Positions 44,231 to 55,155 of a stretch of DNA of 64,000 nt are shown piece by piece. Every line of letters starts with the position of its first letter. Position 1 is the first letter of the stretch. Source of the DNA: Ornithodoros turicata (taxonomy: Eukaryota; Arthropoda; Arachnida; Ixodida; Argasidae); assembly GCF_037126465.1 (NCBI RefSeq), contig NC_088206.1, positions 71,551,687 through 71,615,686 of the forward strand, written 5' to 3'. Under the pieces are notes generated by a model that did no database searches, was not told where the DNA came from, and worked only from the letters and a program-made list of their open reading frames with translations. The position numbers and the translations under genes were made by a program.

Positions 44231-46833
44231 ACACGTTCACAAAGTGAGAGCAGTATGAGAGTATGACATAGGCGTACATCCTTCGTATGCACCATAAATT
44301 TAGCTCATAATATACGGTGTTACTGAATATAAGGTATGCGGTTTGTAATGACAACATAATGAATATCCCTCAGAGGAGATAATACACGCTAAAAAGTAAT
44401 ACCAAATTGTTACTTGGTTCGTTTTCTTTGTCAGGAAATCATAAAAATTTAAAACTGCTGCCATTTCCATTGGCCCATACTGCCGCGTGCGTGTTCCCGT
44501 AGTTTCCCACAGCAGTAGAAATTTTGCTACAATATTGATTTCGCGCTCTTTAAAATTTTGAGACGTAACATACACTGCTAGTAAATATGCCGTCTGCAAT
44601 TTATTTCAAAAGCCTCATCGACGCAGCTAAGGAAAACGGCGGAATACCATACAGGCAATGCATAAGAAAGAGCCGTTTTAAATTTTTTTATACTTCACCG
44701 AAACAAATCTGGAAGCTCAAAAAATCTTAACACGATTTTTAAGGGCTCCATACACCGTCGACTAGAATTTCTGTTACTGCTGCTGGCATTTTCTCTTTTT
44801 CCTTTTTTTTTTTTTTTTCTGCGGTGGAAATACTATTGTACTTTATCTCGGGTAACAATATGCATAAATTAGTACCTGCATGGCTTCCTGGTATCGTCTC
44901 CAAGTCTACATTAAGTAAGATAATCCTTCCTGTATGCCTCGCAGATTAGTCTATCGCAACGAGAGAGACGTTACGCAACTGAATCCGACCCTAATAATAC
45001 GACACGTGCCGGAGAAATCTGTTTCGTAATGGCTCTCCGAGATGCATGGAGGATTGAGCTCGAAATACCGCATCAAGATTATCTATTTCTTCTCTTTTTC
45101 GCTTCTCTTTTTCTTTTTTTTTTTTTTCATTATTCTATCTTTCCGTACCCGCTTGTGTGCCACTTTACTTTTCTCGATCTTTTATTACGCCGTTCTACTT
45201 ATGCATCAGCTTCTTCATACGTTTTTTTGTCTTTGTTGCCTATCCTGGATACCAATTCCTATTTTTTCTTGTTTCTGGATTAGATTGGATTAGATAAAAA
45301 AAAGTTTTTTCTACAGTGCCTTAGAATTTTCTACATTTTCTTTTCGTCGCAATTTTCTATATTTTCTACTTTTCGACTTATATATATATATATATCTCTG
45401 GTTGAAATTCATTTTCTATCTCACCTCAGACAGCACAGCCGATAGTACGATTCGAACCCACTGCTTCGAAGTTTCGTTCTGTGCTTTTGAAGCTACCACA
45501 AACGAGCGAATATGGTTGCCGGTCTCCTAATAATAATAATTCGCTCTAATGGTAACAGTAATCACCGCAACAACCAGCGGAAGAACCCGCATGACCTATA
45601 AGCACCCTCGCTTATCTCACATTCCCACCGTATAACCCCTTCCTGCCACACATTACCACTAAGACATGACTATACGTCCTCTCTTATAACACTGGGCAAG
45701 CAACTTCGATAATTCTTTCCACTTGCTAAGTTCTCTACTGCATACTCTATCATGCACATAACTCGTTCCGATACCAGCGACCGCCTCCGCCGCATACATC
45801 ACTCGCTCGCAGCAAAAAGTATCGCCTTTATAAACGCCCGTGTGAACGGCAGTGTGAACGCGTATATATATCGCTCGTTAGAATATTAACGGCATCCCAT
45901 AACGCGGCCCGCACCGGAAGAACAGCTTTATCTGCTCGATTCAGGCCGGCCTCTTAAGCCTTCCCACTGCCTGCGTTTCTCGGAGTGTACGAGCACTTTA
46001 TATTCCGCCGCGATAAATACACATATATTACCGGCGTGCTACTGTATTTATGCCCTATAAATATTAGCCCGCATTCCTCCGGACGTGGGTCTCAGATTTT
46101 TATGAGGGAGGCCCCGGGCCTTGTAGTATAGCGTTTGAATGCCTCCCGTTGTCTAGAGTAGGGGGGGGGGGGGGGGGAGGGGGGAGTATAGATAACGCCT
46201 TTTAGACGTTCAGGGTGATAGTGCGGGTATATAGTCGTCAAGAGAGATAAGGGAGATGTTGCTCGAAGGCAGTGATGCTGTGAGTCTTGTATGATGGTTC
46301 GAGTTATGCTGAAGGTTGCAGATTAAGCGATGGTTTTATGGAGAAATATTAAACAGAAAGCAAAGGTTTCCATCCTTAATCTACTGTGCAAATTATAAGA
46401 TGTACCCTTTCGCGCTTCTGTGTCAATATACTCGGCACCAGGTTCCCCTGGCAGAGAATATACGTTTTGTAATACCGACGGTTATATACCGGTACGGTGC
46501 GCGTTACTGACATTCAGCCTTTTTCATTTTTAAAAAGTTATAACGTATCACTTATGTTTCGTACGGTACCAAGGTGGTCAAAAAGTTGCGAGCTTGCAGG
46601 ACTTTGGCTGCCCGGTCGCTCAGCCGAGATACATGTCAACGATACGTATTAAAGATTCCATTTCCCGCAAATACCAACTTCGGTAGATTAACGAAGGTTT
46701 AAAAACTGACAAGGCCTCTAAAATATTCATTGAAAGCAGTCTTCCTGAAAATATAGCTGAACTCATACTTATTTCTATTTGTAGTAAAACTTGTTTCCTG
46801 TTCGTGTCTTGTATTAACTTTTTTTATTCCGTT
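44231..46833. other. 2.6-kb stretch with little recognisable content
   Basis: No gene recognised. T runs at about 44802-44819 and 45113-45127, a TA tract at about 45380-45397, a SINE family 2 scrap on the minus strand at 45424-45478 (CAGACAGCACAGCCGATAGT then GATTCGAACCC), and a long G run at about 46161-46183. The part 45880-46100 is non-repetitive and might be unique regulatory DNA. Confidence 0.4.
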
Positions 46834-47095
46834 TTAGCGCCGCGAAGCAACTGTGGCTATGAGCGACGTACAGATGTGGACAGATGGAGAGAGGACAGCA
46901 GGAAGGAGTGGGGGGCAGGGGGGTTAGTATGCGTCCTGGGCCGACTTCAGGGGGAACTGTGCCGACATTCGTCTGGAAAACCCAGGTGGAAAACCTCAGA
47001 CAGCACAGCCGGTGGTAGGTATTCGAACCCAGCACCTCCCAGTGTACAGCACGACCTTGGTTACTTAAGCCATTCGGCCATGCCGCTGGTCTTCC
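46834..47095 (-). repeat. tRNA-derived SINE, family 2, best-preserved copy
   Basis: On the minus strand the head reads GGCATGGCCGAATGGCTTAA (box A, Leu/Ser-like TGGCCGAATGGCTTAAG), then the box B region GGGTTCGAATACC. The body follows (CTGAGGTTTTCCACCTGGGT, CGGCACAGTTCCCCCTGAAG, TCGGCCCAGGACGCATACTA) and the 3' end is CCACAGTTGCTTCGCGGCGC. Length is about 260 bp. The promoter boxes indicate a class II tRNA ancestry. Confidence 0.87.
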
Positions 47096-47357
47096 ATTAA
47101 TAAGATCTATGGACTTAACATAAGAGGAGAAAATACAAAATTAATAGTTGAACAATTCGATGCCATCATCATTCCACGAGCCTATGAACGAAGCTTCGCC
47201 TGCCCGGCCCTGTCAAAACCCTAAAATTCTTTGTGTGTTTTCGTTTTCTTTCTGTTTTTCTCGTTTTCCTTCTTTTTTTTGTTTCTTTCTTTTTGGTTTC
47301 TTTCCTTTTTTCGTTTTCTTTCTATCTTTTCGTTCCCTTTCCTTTCTTTCGTTCCTT
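47096..47357. other. unannotated T-rich sequence
   Basis: Pyrimidine-rich TTTCTTTC runs dominate 47245-47360. This may be part of the poly(C)-tailed element downstream. Confidence 0.4.
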
Positions 47358-47441
47358 TTTATGAAACGAATAGCAAGTCGGTCTTTGCCTGACTAACTTT
47401 TCCTTGCTTTTTTTCTTCTCAATAAACATATCCCCCCCCCC
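47358..47441 (+). mobile_element. poly(C)-tailed retroposon 3' end
   Basis: GAAACGAATAGCAAGTCGGT, CTTTGCCTGACTAACTTTTC, then CTCAATAAACATAT and ten C. It aligns with the mariner insert (GAATAGCAAGC, GGCTAACCTTTC, GCATTAAACGTATT, C run). The AATAAA just upstream of the C run looks like a polyadenylation signal at the usual place for a retroposon tail. Confidence 0.68.
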
Positions 47442-47447
47442 TCTACA

Positions 47448-47710
47448 ATTATTCTAACTCGTAATGATACCCAGAGCCTCGTAACAAAGGCCTCTTGAAC
47501 TATAATGAGAGACGCTAACAAGGTAGAGAAAGTAGTTACTTTCTCGTACAAGGTCCGTACTTGTTTGCACACCGTCGTGCCCTGCGGATTTTCCTGGATC
47601 TTCCGCAAGACACCGGTCTCCTTTATGAAAAAAGGAAGTCACTGAAAAGGTTAGCCAGCTGTAGGACTCGAACCCACATCTTCTGGCCTCAGAACCTCAA
47701 TTTCCATCGT
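47448..47710 (-). repeat. tRNA-derived SINE, family 3, minus strand
   Basis: On the minus strand: AGAAGATGTGGGTTCGAGTC, CTACAGCTGGCTAACCTTTT, CAGTGACTTCC, then a non-tRNA body to about 47450. Box B (GGTTCGAGTCC) is intact. It shares the head with 52946-53050 and 11610-11667. Confidence 0.62.
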
Positions 47711-48320
47711 CTTCTGTATGTTCTTTAATCATGGTGCGCGGCCTTGCTACCACCTCTCTCCCCTCGTCCACTCATTGTCATTTTACACATCGTGCAGTTC
47801 CGTCGGCATTGGGGTAGTGGGCCACAACCCAGGTGACGAATTTCACCATTCATCATCATCAGTGTATTTTTTGTTGTTGTTATTGTTGTGTTCAACCCAA
47901 GAGGAATGTCCCGTGATTGATTCACTGATCGAGAAATAAAAATCGTGGTGATGCAACTCCACAACTCGTGCATAGAAGAGAAAGTAGGAAAACCAACCTC
48001 AAGATGAAGAAGACGCGATACGAAAAAGAAGATAAAAGTCAACCTCAAGATGACCAAGAGGCATTAAAAGAAGAAGAAAACCCGCACAAAAACAAAAGAA
48101 GAAAAAAAAGAACAAGCAGGGTCCGCCTTGTGGATGAGTCCACTAAATAAAAGAAGAGTTGAAATGAACGTAGACTAAATACACCAATGGCCCTCATCAC
48201 ACTGCACAATGTACTCTGCCCTTAAGACAGTAGTCGGGAAACACGGAGACTTCAGGTGGTGTCGAGAAGGTCGCATGATTTCAAAATTGCATAACTGCGT
48301 GTATGGCCGGTACTTGGTCA
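47711..48320. other. unannotated sequence
   Basis: No gene recognised. A purine-rich stretch at 47975-48120 contains CAACCTCAAGATGA twice (47994 and 48041). Open frames there are Lys/Glu-rich by composition only. Confidence 0.4.
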
Positions 48321-48328
48321 CCCACAGG

Positions 48329-49124
48329 CAGACTTGTACGTATCTTGAGTACGTACTCAAAATACAGTATTTTAAATACTTTTTCCGGTATTTTGCTACT
48401 TTACTCAATACTTTTTGTGACAAGGATTTTTAATGTATTTAAAATACTTTTTTCGGTATTTGCTACTCAGTACTCAAAATACTCTCCTTCCTGGTCAAGC
48501 CATATCCAGCACACTTCCCACCGCGCCGAGATTTTTCGCTCACTGGAATTTAACCCCCTTTTCTTCTTTCTTTTTTCGGGAATTCGCGAATCTGTCATAT
48601 CCTCTTGTACAATAGGCTGGTCCCACCTTGCTTGCCAATTGCCAACTTCGTCAGAAAGTCTTTCCTATTCATATTGCCAGGTGAATCACCAGGGGATTAG
48701 GTACAAGAGAATCCCAGCATTTATTTCCTTGGACACCAAACCAATAAACACGTGCCACAGGTTGAAAGACCCGAACGGACATACAGGACGGATTACGAAT
48801 TAGTTCAGAACATATCAACAAAGTTTACTTGGGTTCATCAAAGTTCACCAAACATAGACACCAAGATGTTGCAAATGAAAGATATGCTTCAGCATGGCTG
48901 ATGAAGTTTATTCCTTTCATTTGTCCACGTTCAGAATACGCGTTTCACTTACAGCTAATACTAAAGTGCTTTAAAGAGTATCTTAAATACTTCTTAGAGT
49001 ATTTAGTACTCTACTCAAATTACTTTCAGTTTTGAGTATTTTGTACTCTATTTTAAATACTTTTTACGTTGAGTATTTAGTATCTTATTTTAAATACTTT
49101 TGCGCAGTATTTTGTACAAGTCTG
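48329..49124 (-). mobile_element. hAT-type non-autonomous element, 796 bp, copy 2
   Basis: The same element as 27923-28718 in the opposite orientation. It begins CAGACTTGTACG and ends GTACAAGTCTG, with perfect 8-bp duplications CCCACAGG (48321-48328 and 49125-49132). Length is identical to copy 1 and most blocks read the same, so the family moved recently. No transposase is encoded, so mobility would need a hAT source elsewhere. Confidence 0.93.
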
Positions 49125-49149
49125 CCCACAGGCGACCCAATCAAGAACT

Positions 49150-49560
49150 TTTTAGGTGCCGCAAGAGCGGTTACCCAGGTGGGTCATCGACGACTCTAAG
49201 GTACGGCGATGGTCTCTGCGTTTAATGCAGTCTTGAAAGACGTGTGCAGCGTCCTCTGTGACGTCACATCCGCTACAGTTCGTCGAGCCTATAGATGATG
49301 GATGCAAGTGGCCGAGGCAGTCCTTGTGGCATTCGAAATTCGAGCTCAGGGTCAACTCCGTGCATGAGTGAGGCGTGTGGAATACTTCTTCGCCAGTGGT
49401 CATAACATACACTTTCGACAAGGGCACCAATGGTCCTCTTTGCATCACTTTTAGTAATGCGTAGCATGTCCTGACCCCGATCCTCGTTTGTGCTCGTCTT
49501 GCGGCTGCGGCCGCTGCCTCGTTCCCCCGGGTACACCGCAGTGGCCAGAGACCCACCGTA
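49150..49560 (-). pseudogene. LINE ORF2 C-terminal fragment (zinc-knuckle-like)
   Basis: A 134-residue minus-strand frame ends with a Cys-x2-Cys-x8-His-x4-Cys arrangement (NCSGCDVTEDAAHVFQDC) followed by KRRDHRRTL. This spacing, with the His-x4-Cys then Arg-rich helix, is the pattern at the C-terminus of many non-LTR retrotransposon polyproteins (CR1/Jockey/I-like). The upstream part (residues 1-90, alanine/arginine-rich then MTTGEEVFHTPHSC) is less clear. No reverse-transcriptase YADD motif is visible in the window, so it is a 5'-truncated relic. The motif is suggestive, not proof. Confidence 0.5.
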
Positions 49561-49587
49561 GCTGGATGTCATGTCCCATGTTTTGCT

Positions 49588-49745
49588 CATACGCTATCAG
49601 ACATATGTCGGCACAGTTCCCTTAGAAGTCGGCCCAGGACGCACATTCCCTCAGGGCGTCAATCGTGACGTTGCCCACCTCTGTGAGGCCGACAACGGCG
49701 AGCCCTTTCACCATCACCACCACCACACCATGTCCCAGTGCGACT
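49588..49745 (+). repeat. SINE family 2 fragment with CACCATCACC tail
   Basis: CGCTATCAGACATATGTCGG, then CACAGTTCCCTTAGAAGTCG, GCCCAGGACGCACATTCCCT and GTGACGTTGCCCACCTCTGT, nearly identical to the fragment at 60-155, and the same CACCATCACCACCACCACAC tail. The tRNA head is missing. Confidence 0.8.
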
Positions 49746-51509
49746 GATGAAGTGTGCATACCTAAGATGCAGTGCACCACTGGAGCCAGGGAGCCTATTC
49801 CTGTAATATGATCCAATGCTTGTAACGCAATTTAGGTGTCGCTATAAATCGACCAGAGCGCGGGAGATGGGCAGGACGCAACATGACGCCGGTGACGTGA
49901 GGTGTGATAGACGTACACTTTTCTGCAACGACAGCTCGGGAACTACGCACGCGCAGGTGGACCCAAAGTGTGTACAAGAAGCGTCAGTGCGTGTGAACGC
50001 AGCCTTAAAAGTGCGTTTATCCTTTCTCTATAGCCTAACAACCTATAACTTTCTCTAACAGCCTCAGCCTACGTCAGCCTCTACCTTTCGTGGACACATC
50101 CATCGAGCTTTCTTATCTACTCATTATATACTTTCCTGTTTCGACCTAACATTCCTTCGACGTTTCCTTGAAGAAACGCATCTGATTGACATTCTGTGAC
50201 ACTTTCTGGTCCCTCGTTTGTGACAAGTCTTCCCACTAGTTCGGGATGTTTGTCTCCCTCCCCCCGACTACTGGGTTTTCTCCTATTTTTTTCATTTTTT
50301 CAACTAACTGCGGCTAAGTGGTCTGGGGTAGCCAGTCTGACTTCGTCGTGACTTAAATCCCCCTTTTTCTTCTACTTCTATCGCATGACATCACAGCGAT
50401 CTAACATTACATGCGTTTTCATCGCACTTACTTTCCTGAATGTCCAATCTGAAAGCCTCAACACGCGCTGCACGTAATCTCGTGTAGAGCCCTTCCTCTA
50501 ACACTTAAACGTAAATTTCACAAATCACCCTCATCAACAGATTCCCTTTGGAATCTGCGCAAACACTTGCGCATGTAAATTCGTTGCATCGCCGTTAACT
50601 GTCCTCGCCGAAACGAGAGAGGGTCGCAAAGAACTTTTCTGTCCCTGCCTCCGGTGTAGCAACATTTTGAGCGCATTTCTTGCGGCCGTTAATGAGTACG
50701 GATGATTAATTATACTCGGTAATCCGGCAAAGTTTCCAATCGCCGAAAGCCTATGATCTCGAGGAAGGAGGAGGAGGGACAATGGGAGTGGAGGGCGCTT
50801 TACGTGCCTGAATAGGGATGATTGGAGACAGTTCGATGGGTGATGATGCGGTTGGGTAGGAATGGGGTGCGTGATCGGTGCCTGATGAGGATGTTGGCAC
50901 GGAAGGACGTTGTTTCCACGTGGCGAACGGCTCCCTCGCGCTCTCGGTCGACGGGCAATGGCTGCCTGTAGCGGCATCAACATTTTTCCAGTTGAATGCT
51001 GGCGAAGTGAAAATCTTTTGTTCGATTTTTAAACGTTTTAGCATTATTTCCTGTGCTGCTTTTGAGATAACCCCCCCCCATGAAACTGTCATTTTTTTTG
51101 TGTGTGTCTGTTTTCTTTATCATTCTGGTTTTTTCTTTTCTTTTGGTTAAAAGTCAATAGGTTCTATTTCCGTACCGCATAAATTGGTTGAGTTCCAATA
51201 ATTATATATTTATTTCTATCGGATGTGACACCAATCCAAGATCGATTGTTTAATGTATCTCAGCTGCTATACAGTAAGTTAACAGTACGTAAGTATATGT
51301 CACACTAACTTCCGAAGAATAACCAAATTGCGGACTATTAATATTAACGAGGATGCGCTCCAACTAAGTACACTGATTACTCATGAATTAGTTATTTAAT
51401 TACTTACTCACTTAATACTACTTAATTACTCATGAATTACATAGATTACATTCATTAGGTGACTAACTACATGACTGCATAAAAACGAATTGGACAGGTT
51501 AACTGAGTG
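49746..51509. other. unannotated sequence
   Basis: No gene recognised. The 50670-50760 part contains TAATGAG and GATTAATTATAC homeodomain-like words. 51370-51480 is a degenerate TTAATTACTCATGAATTA repeat. Confidence 0.4.
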
Positions 51510-51511
51510 TA

Positions 51512-51726
51512 CAGCTTGGGACAAAAGTTTACGGAACACTGGGGTCTCTCATTTGTCCATTGGGGGGACACCCAAGCAGCCAACAGGAGCGGACACACAT
51601 ATAAGGAGATGAACAGAATAAGCGGACACCCGTTTCTTATTTGAACTCCCCTTGATAGGTAGCACGAGACCGCTGTAATGAAGAAATGCGCAAGTACTGT
51701 GTTCCGTAAACTTTTGTCCCAAGCTG
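51512..51726. mobile_element. Tc1/mariner-type MITE, 215 bp, perfect 28-bp TIRs
   Basis: The left end CAGCTTGGGACAAAAGTTTA and the inverted right end are identical over 28 bp (through CGGAACAC). TA duplications flank it (51510-51511 and 51727-51728). The GGGACAAAAGTTTACGGAACA word is a typical Tc1-family terminus. The interior is about 160 bp and non-coding. The perfect TIRs argue for recent activity. Confidence 0.92.
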
Positions 51727-51728
51727 TA

Positions 51729-52940
51729 CCGAGTGACGATGGTCTGCAATGTCAAGAAGACTGAATTAAAACTCAGCAGCCCTTCCCCAGTGTCTCTTTC
51801 TGCCTCCCATTATCTCCCTCCTCCCATCTCCTTCTCTTTCTCTCTCTCCCCTCCCGCATACGTTATCCCAAACCACAACCGTAGCTCAACTGCCGCCACT
51901 GCAAGCAGGGTCACCAAAAACTTCGCAGCTATCCCTGACCACACTACAACACTTTCATCCTCGCCCCGTCGAGATCCCTAACCTCTTTCCCTCAAACACA
52001 ACCATACGTGCCATCTTTCCTTCCCGATCCTCCACGTCTCTTCCTTTTCTTCCTCCTTCCCCTCCCCTTAACCTCCTAAAGCACTCTCTTTCCTCGGCAT
52101 CACATTCTCTCTCTCTTTTTTTTTTCTTTTCCCCTTCTTAACCTTCCTTCCAAGATGAAGATTGCTATCTAGTTCCGAAGGCAACCGACGAGTCGCTGCG
52201 GACGACACGACCCCTAGGGACCGTAACTTCTCTGTATCTTCTATTACCGACGCCTTTTTTTTCCCCACGACGCCCATGGTTCCATATGCTCTTCCCTTTT
52301 CTCTGCCAGTTTATCTTGAGCTACTTTGGGATGCGGAAATTGCTCGAGTGCCGTTGCTACTTGCGTGTTAGAGGGTAACCCTACTGCCTAGCTGGCCCTC
52401 TTAGATTTTCTCGCACGTTTTTTTTCTGTTTTGCTCTCGCGTGTTGGGGGATAAGAAAGCGGGCCTGCAGGGAGTCCGTTTGTTAAGGGCTTTGACACAG
52501 CTCGGATCCCGGCCGTGAAAAGGTTGTCAGTTTGTCGGATTTCTGCTTTGTTTTGTCTTCGCCAGGTCTCCAGGGCCCAAGTGTGTTTGCGTGGCGAGTG
52601 GATTTATTTAAATTGGAAGCTAGAACGGCATGGGCCCGTGGAAGTGTTTATGTGCGAGGAAAGTGAGCCAAAGCGCTATTGCAAATTCTTTCTCTTTCGT
52701 CGCTTTTTGAATGCTGCACGTAAGTTTTCTTCTATTCCATGGTCTGAAAACGTGAAAATGGGAGCACCGTGTTTGTCTGTGCGTTTATGACGGAAATGCG
52801 CCTCAACAAACATGGAAGAACTGATGTTCTGAGGCTGGAACACGAATGTGTGTATGATTGAGCAAAAATGTAAGAGGATGAGTGAGAGGAGAGTGACTGG
52901 CTTGTCCCTTCAGATGATGCACCCTGGAAGTCGTTGAGAA
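51729..52940. other. unannotated sequence
   Basis: No gene recognised. CT-rich at about 51780-51860 and 52020-52150. Open frames show no domain. Confidence 0.4.
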
Positions 52941-52945
52941 GGCGT

Positions 52946-53050
52946 GTTAGCTTAACTCAATTGGTAGAGCCCTGGACCGGTAATCCAGAAGACGTGGGTT
53001 CGAGTCCTACAGCTGGCTCACCTTTTCAGTGACTTTTATCTTTCATCAAA
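52946..53050 (+). repeat. tRNA-Thr(GGT)-like head of SINE family 3
   Basis: 52946-53018 folds as a tRNA. The acceptor GTTAGCT pairs with AGCTGGC, including two G-T pairs. The D arm is CTC/GAG around AATTGGTA. The anticodon stem CTGGA/TCCAG encloses the loop CCGGTAA (anticodon GGT, Thr), and the T arm is GTGGG/CCTAC around TTCGAGT. Position 33 is C instead of the invariant U, and the A-C mismatch weakens the D stem. The same ACCTTTTCAGTGACTT follows here and in two SINE copies (11640 and 47645 inverted). I therefore read this as the tRNA-derived head of a SINE rather than a working tRNA gene. Confidence 0.65.
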
Positions 53051-53515
53051 TACGCCTCCTTGTGGACAGAGCAAGGAAAAGACTGAAAATCGAGAACGTG
53101 CCACGGAATTACGTCGCAGAAATGTCAGGGTGGTGGTGGTGGCTAAATAGACTAGATTATTGAGCTCCGCATGTATGATGACATTCCACTGCGTCCACTG
53201 GCAGGAACAACCGTGCTTACAACTTAAAGCTACTAGCGCTACGTATAATTCTGCATCTGCAATCGCGTCGAAAGCTAAAAATGACTTGGCAACATTGTGC
53301 CGTGTGTTGCCGTCACGAGCATGGTCCAATCCGGGGTTGCTCCGAGTCCGAGCCTAGTGAGCACTTCCGTGCCAACTATCCGAGTTTCGACAGTAATATT
53401 ATGCCCCTTTTCCGTTCTGACCTTTTCTTTCTTTCCCTTTTTTACCTTTTTGGTTCCGTTTGCAAAAATTACTTATTGCGAATTCCGCGGGTCTGGTCGT
53501 TTTCGTGCAGCTCAG
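53051..53515. other. unannotated sequence
   Basis: No feature recognised. Confidence 0.35.
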
Positions 53516-53740
53516 TGTAGTGTAGTGTAGTGTAGTGTAGTGTAGTGTAGTGTAGTGTAGCGTAGCGTAGCGTAGCGTGGCGTGGCGTGGTGTGGTGTGG
53601 TGTGTGCTGTGGTGTGTGCTGTGGTGTGGCGTGGTGTGGTGTGGTGTGGTGTGGTGTGGTGTAGTGTGGCGTAGTGTGGTGTAGTGTGGTGTAGTGTGGC
53701 GTAGTGTGGCGTAGTGTGGCGTAATGTTGCGTAGTGCACT
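53516..53740. repeat. GTGTA/GTGTG/GCGTG pentanucleotide array, about 225 bp
   Basis: It begins as perfect (GTGTA)n at 53516-53560, drifts to GCGTA, GCGTG and GTGTG, and returns to mixed GTGTA/GTGTG/GCGTA. The ordered drift from one variant to the next suggests slippage with serial point mutations. All three minus-strand frames stay open (His/Thr/Pro/Tyr-rich), an effect of the period of five without stops. Confidence 0.95.
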
Positions 53741-54547
53741 GTGTCGGAGTGGGATCGGTGTAGAAACGCGTAGAAAGATGCGTGTAGAAATGCGACGCAT
53801 CTTGCACTGAAACGACCACCAGTGTAACACCTACATTCAAGGCAGTGTAAGGTTTTCTGCACTGCAACGACCAGTGGAATTCGCCATTAGTTTCTGCAGC
53901 ACCTATTCAGGAAAGGTCGAACCCTTACGAAAGACTGCGTGAGTGCCGGAAAGCAAGACCGAAAAAGGCAGCCTCCGTATCAGTGGGAGAAGGTAACTTT
54001 GCTGCGCAAAATGTACTGACATCACTCTGAAAACAAAACTTGCCCACGCAGCACGGTGAAGGCCAACCATTGCACAGAACGGTCACTCCTGATTTGTGGA
54101 AAGCGCCGGGCATAACACCTTTTGGCACAATTAAGGCGGACTCACTTCTTAAGAGGTCTATGGGGAATTTTTGTTCGCAGGGTTCTCGTAAACCTCGATA
54201 AATTTCTACACGAAACAGGTACAGGCGTGCTCCCCTCGAGTTTACCTAGGGAATGACATAATCTTCAAGGACCTGACGCGATCCACTGATTTTTGGCGAA
54301 TTAAAGCTTGTGAAATTTTCAATACATGGGAGTCTATGGGAGACGCAACAAAATCGCTTCTCTCGGCACGCCCGCCCGCGATATTTGGGCCAAAATGATG
54401 TCATTCCCTGCAGTAACAGTCGGGGAATTGATTGCAATCAACAAATTCGACAAGCTTACTGCAGTTTTCCAGATCCCTGCGAATGAAAATAATGGCTCTG
54501 TCGTTTCCTATTATGTTCTGCACGCTTGCACCGATTACATTACTTCC
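53741..54547. other. unannotated sequence
   Basis: No gene recognised. An ATTAAGGCGGACTCA word at 54131 has an inverted near-match (ACCCGCCTTAACATAAG) at about 55244, outside the TTAA element, so an older element may enclose the region. Confidence 0.4.
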
Positions 54548-54551
54548 TTAA

Positions 54552-55151
54552 AGGGACTATGAAATTTCCCGAACCCCCATACTTTTTTTCGATGGAAACT
54601 GTTCTTCCCGCAGAGAAACTAATATGCCACAAATTTTTCCGGACGAAATCGCTCCACTCTGCGAGGAGCGCGCGCTGGAAATGTCTCTTCCGCGTTCCTC
54701 CTCTTCCGCGCATATTTCCCTGCCGATGGTGTAACTGTACGGACCGCACTTCGGTTCCCCGTTACGTCACCGGTGTTGCACAATGGCAAGTAATGCCGCG
54801 AGCTCGCGCTGTGGCTGCCGCCACTGCCGAAATCTGCCGATCGCGCGAAAGCTGCTGTCATGGAGATTTCCACTCCCGATGAACGCATACGCGGGATCCT
54901 ACGGCGCATGCTCCTGGCGGGATTCCTCGGCTCGGCAACACGTCACGATGACGTGTTGCTGAGCCGGCCGTGGTCGCGTCAAGTTACCCGTTGTGTCTCC
55001 GCTCGGCAGCTCGTCACGGCGCGGCGCCAGCTGTCCTCCCTTCGCCGCTCCGTTTAAATTCGCTTTCGGTTCTTTCGGAAAATTCGGTTCTAGACTCAGA
55101 AAAATGCCTTCTTTCGAACTAAACGAAGAAAAAAATCGTTTCATAGTCCCT
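54552..55151. mobile_element. TTAA-flanked TIR element, 600 bp
   Basis: TTAA at 54548-54551 and 55152-55155; ends AGGGACTATGAAA perfect in both orientations. Duplicated TTAA is the piggyBac signature, but the AGGG start is not classical, so the assignment is tentative. The interior is GC-rich with a local inverted repeat CAACACGTCATCGTGAC / GTCACGATGACGTGTTG at about 54938-54965. No transposase motif. Confidence 0.78.
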
Positions 55152-55155
55152 TTAA

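Noticed and set aside
52946..53018. Functional tRNA-Thr(GGT) gene
   Set aside because: Position 33 is C, the D stem is weak, and the downstream block is shared with other SINE loci. Kept as a SINE head.
53399..53867. His/Thr/Pro-rich minus-strand frames of 116-143 residues
   Set aside because: Translation of the GTGTA/GTGTG pentanucleotide array in three phases; composition only.
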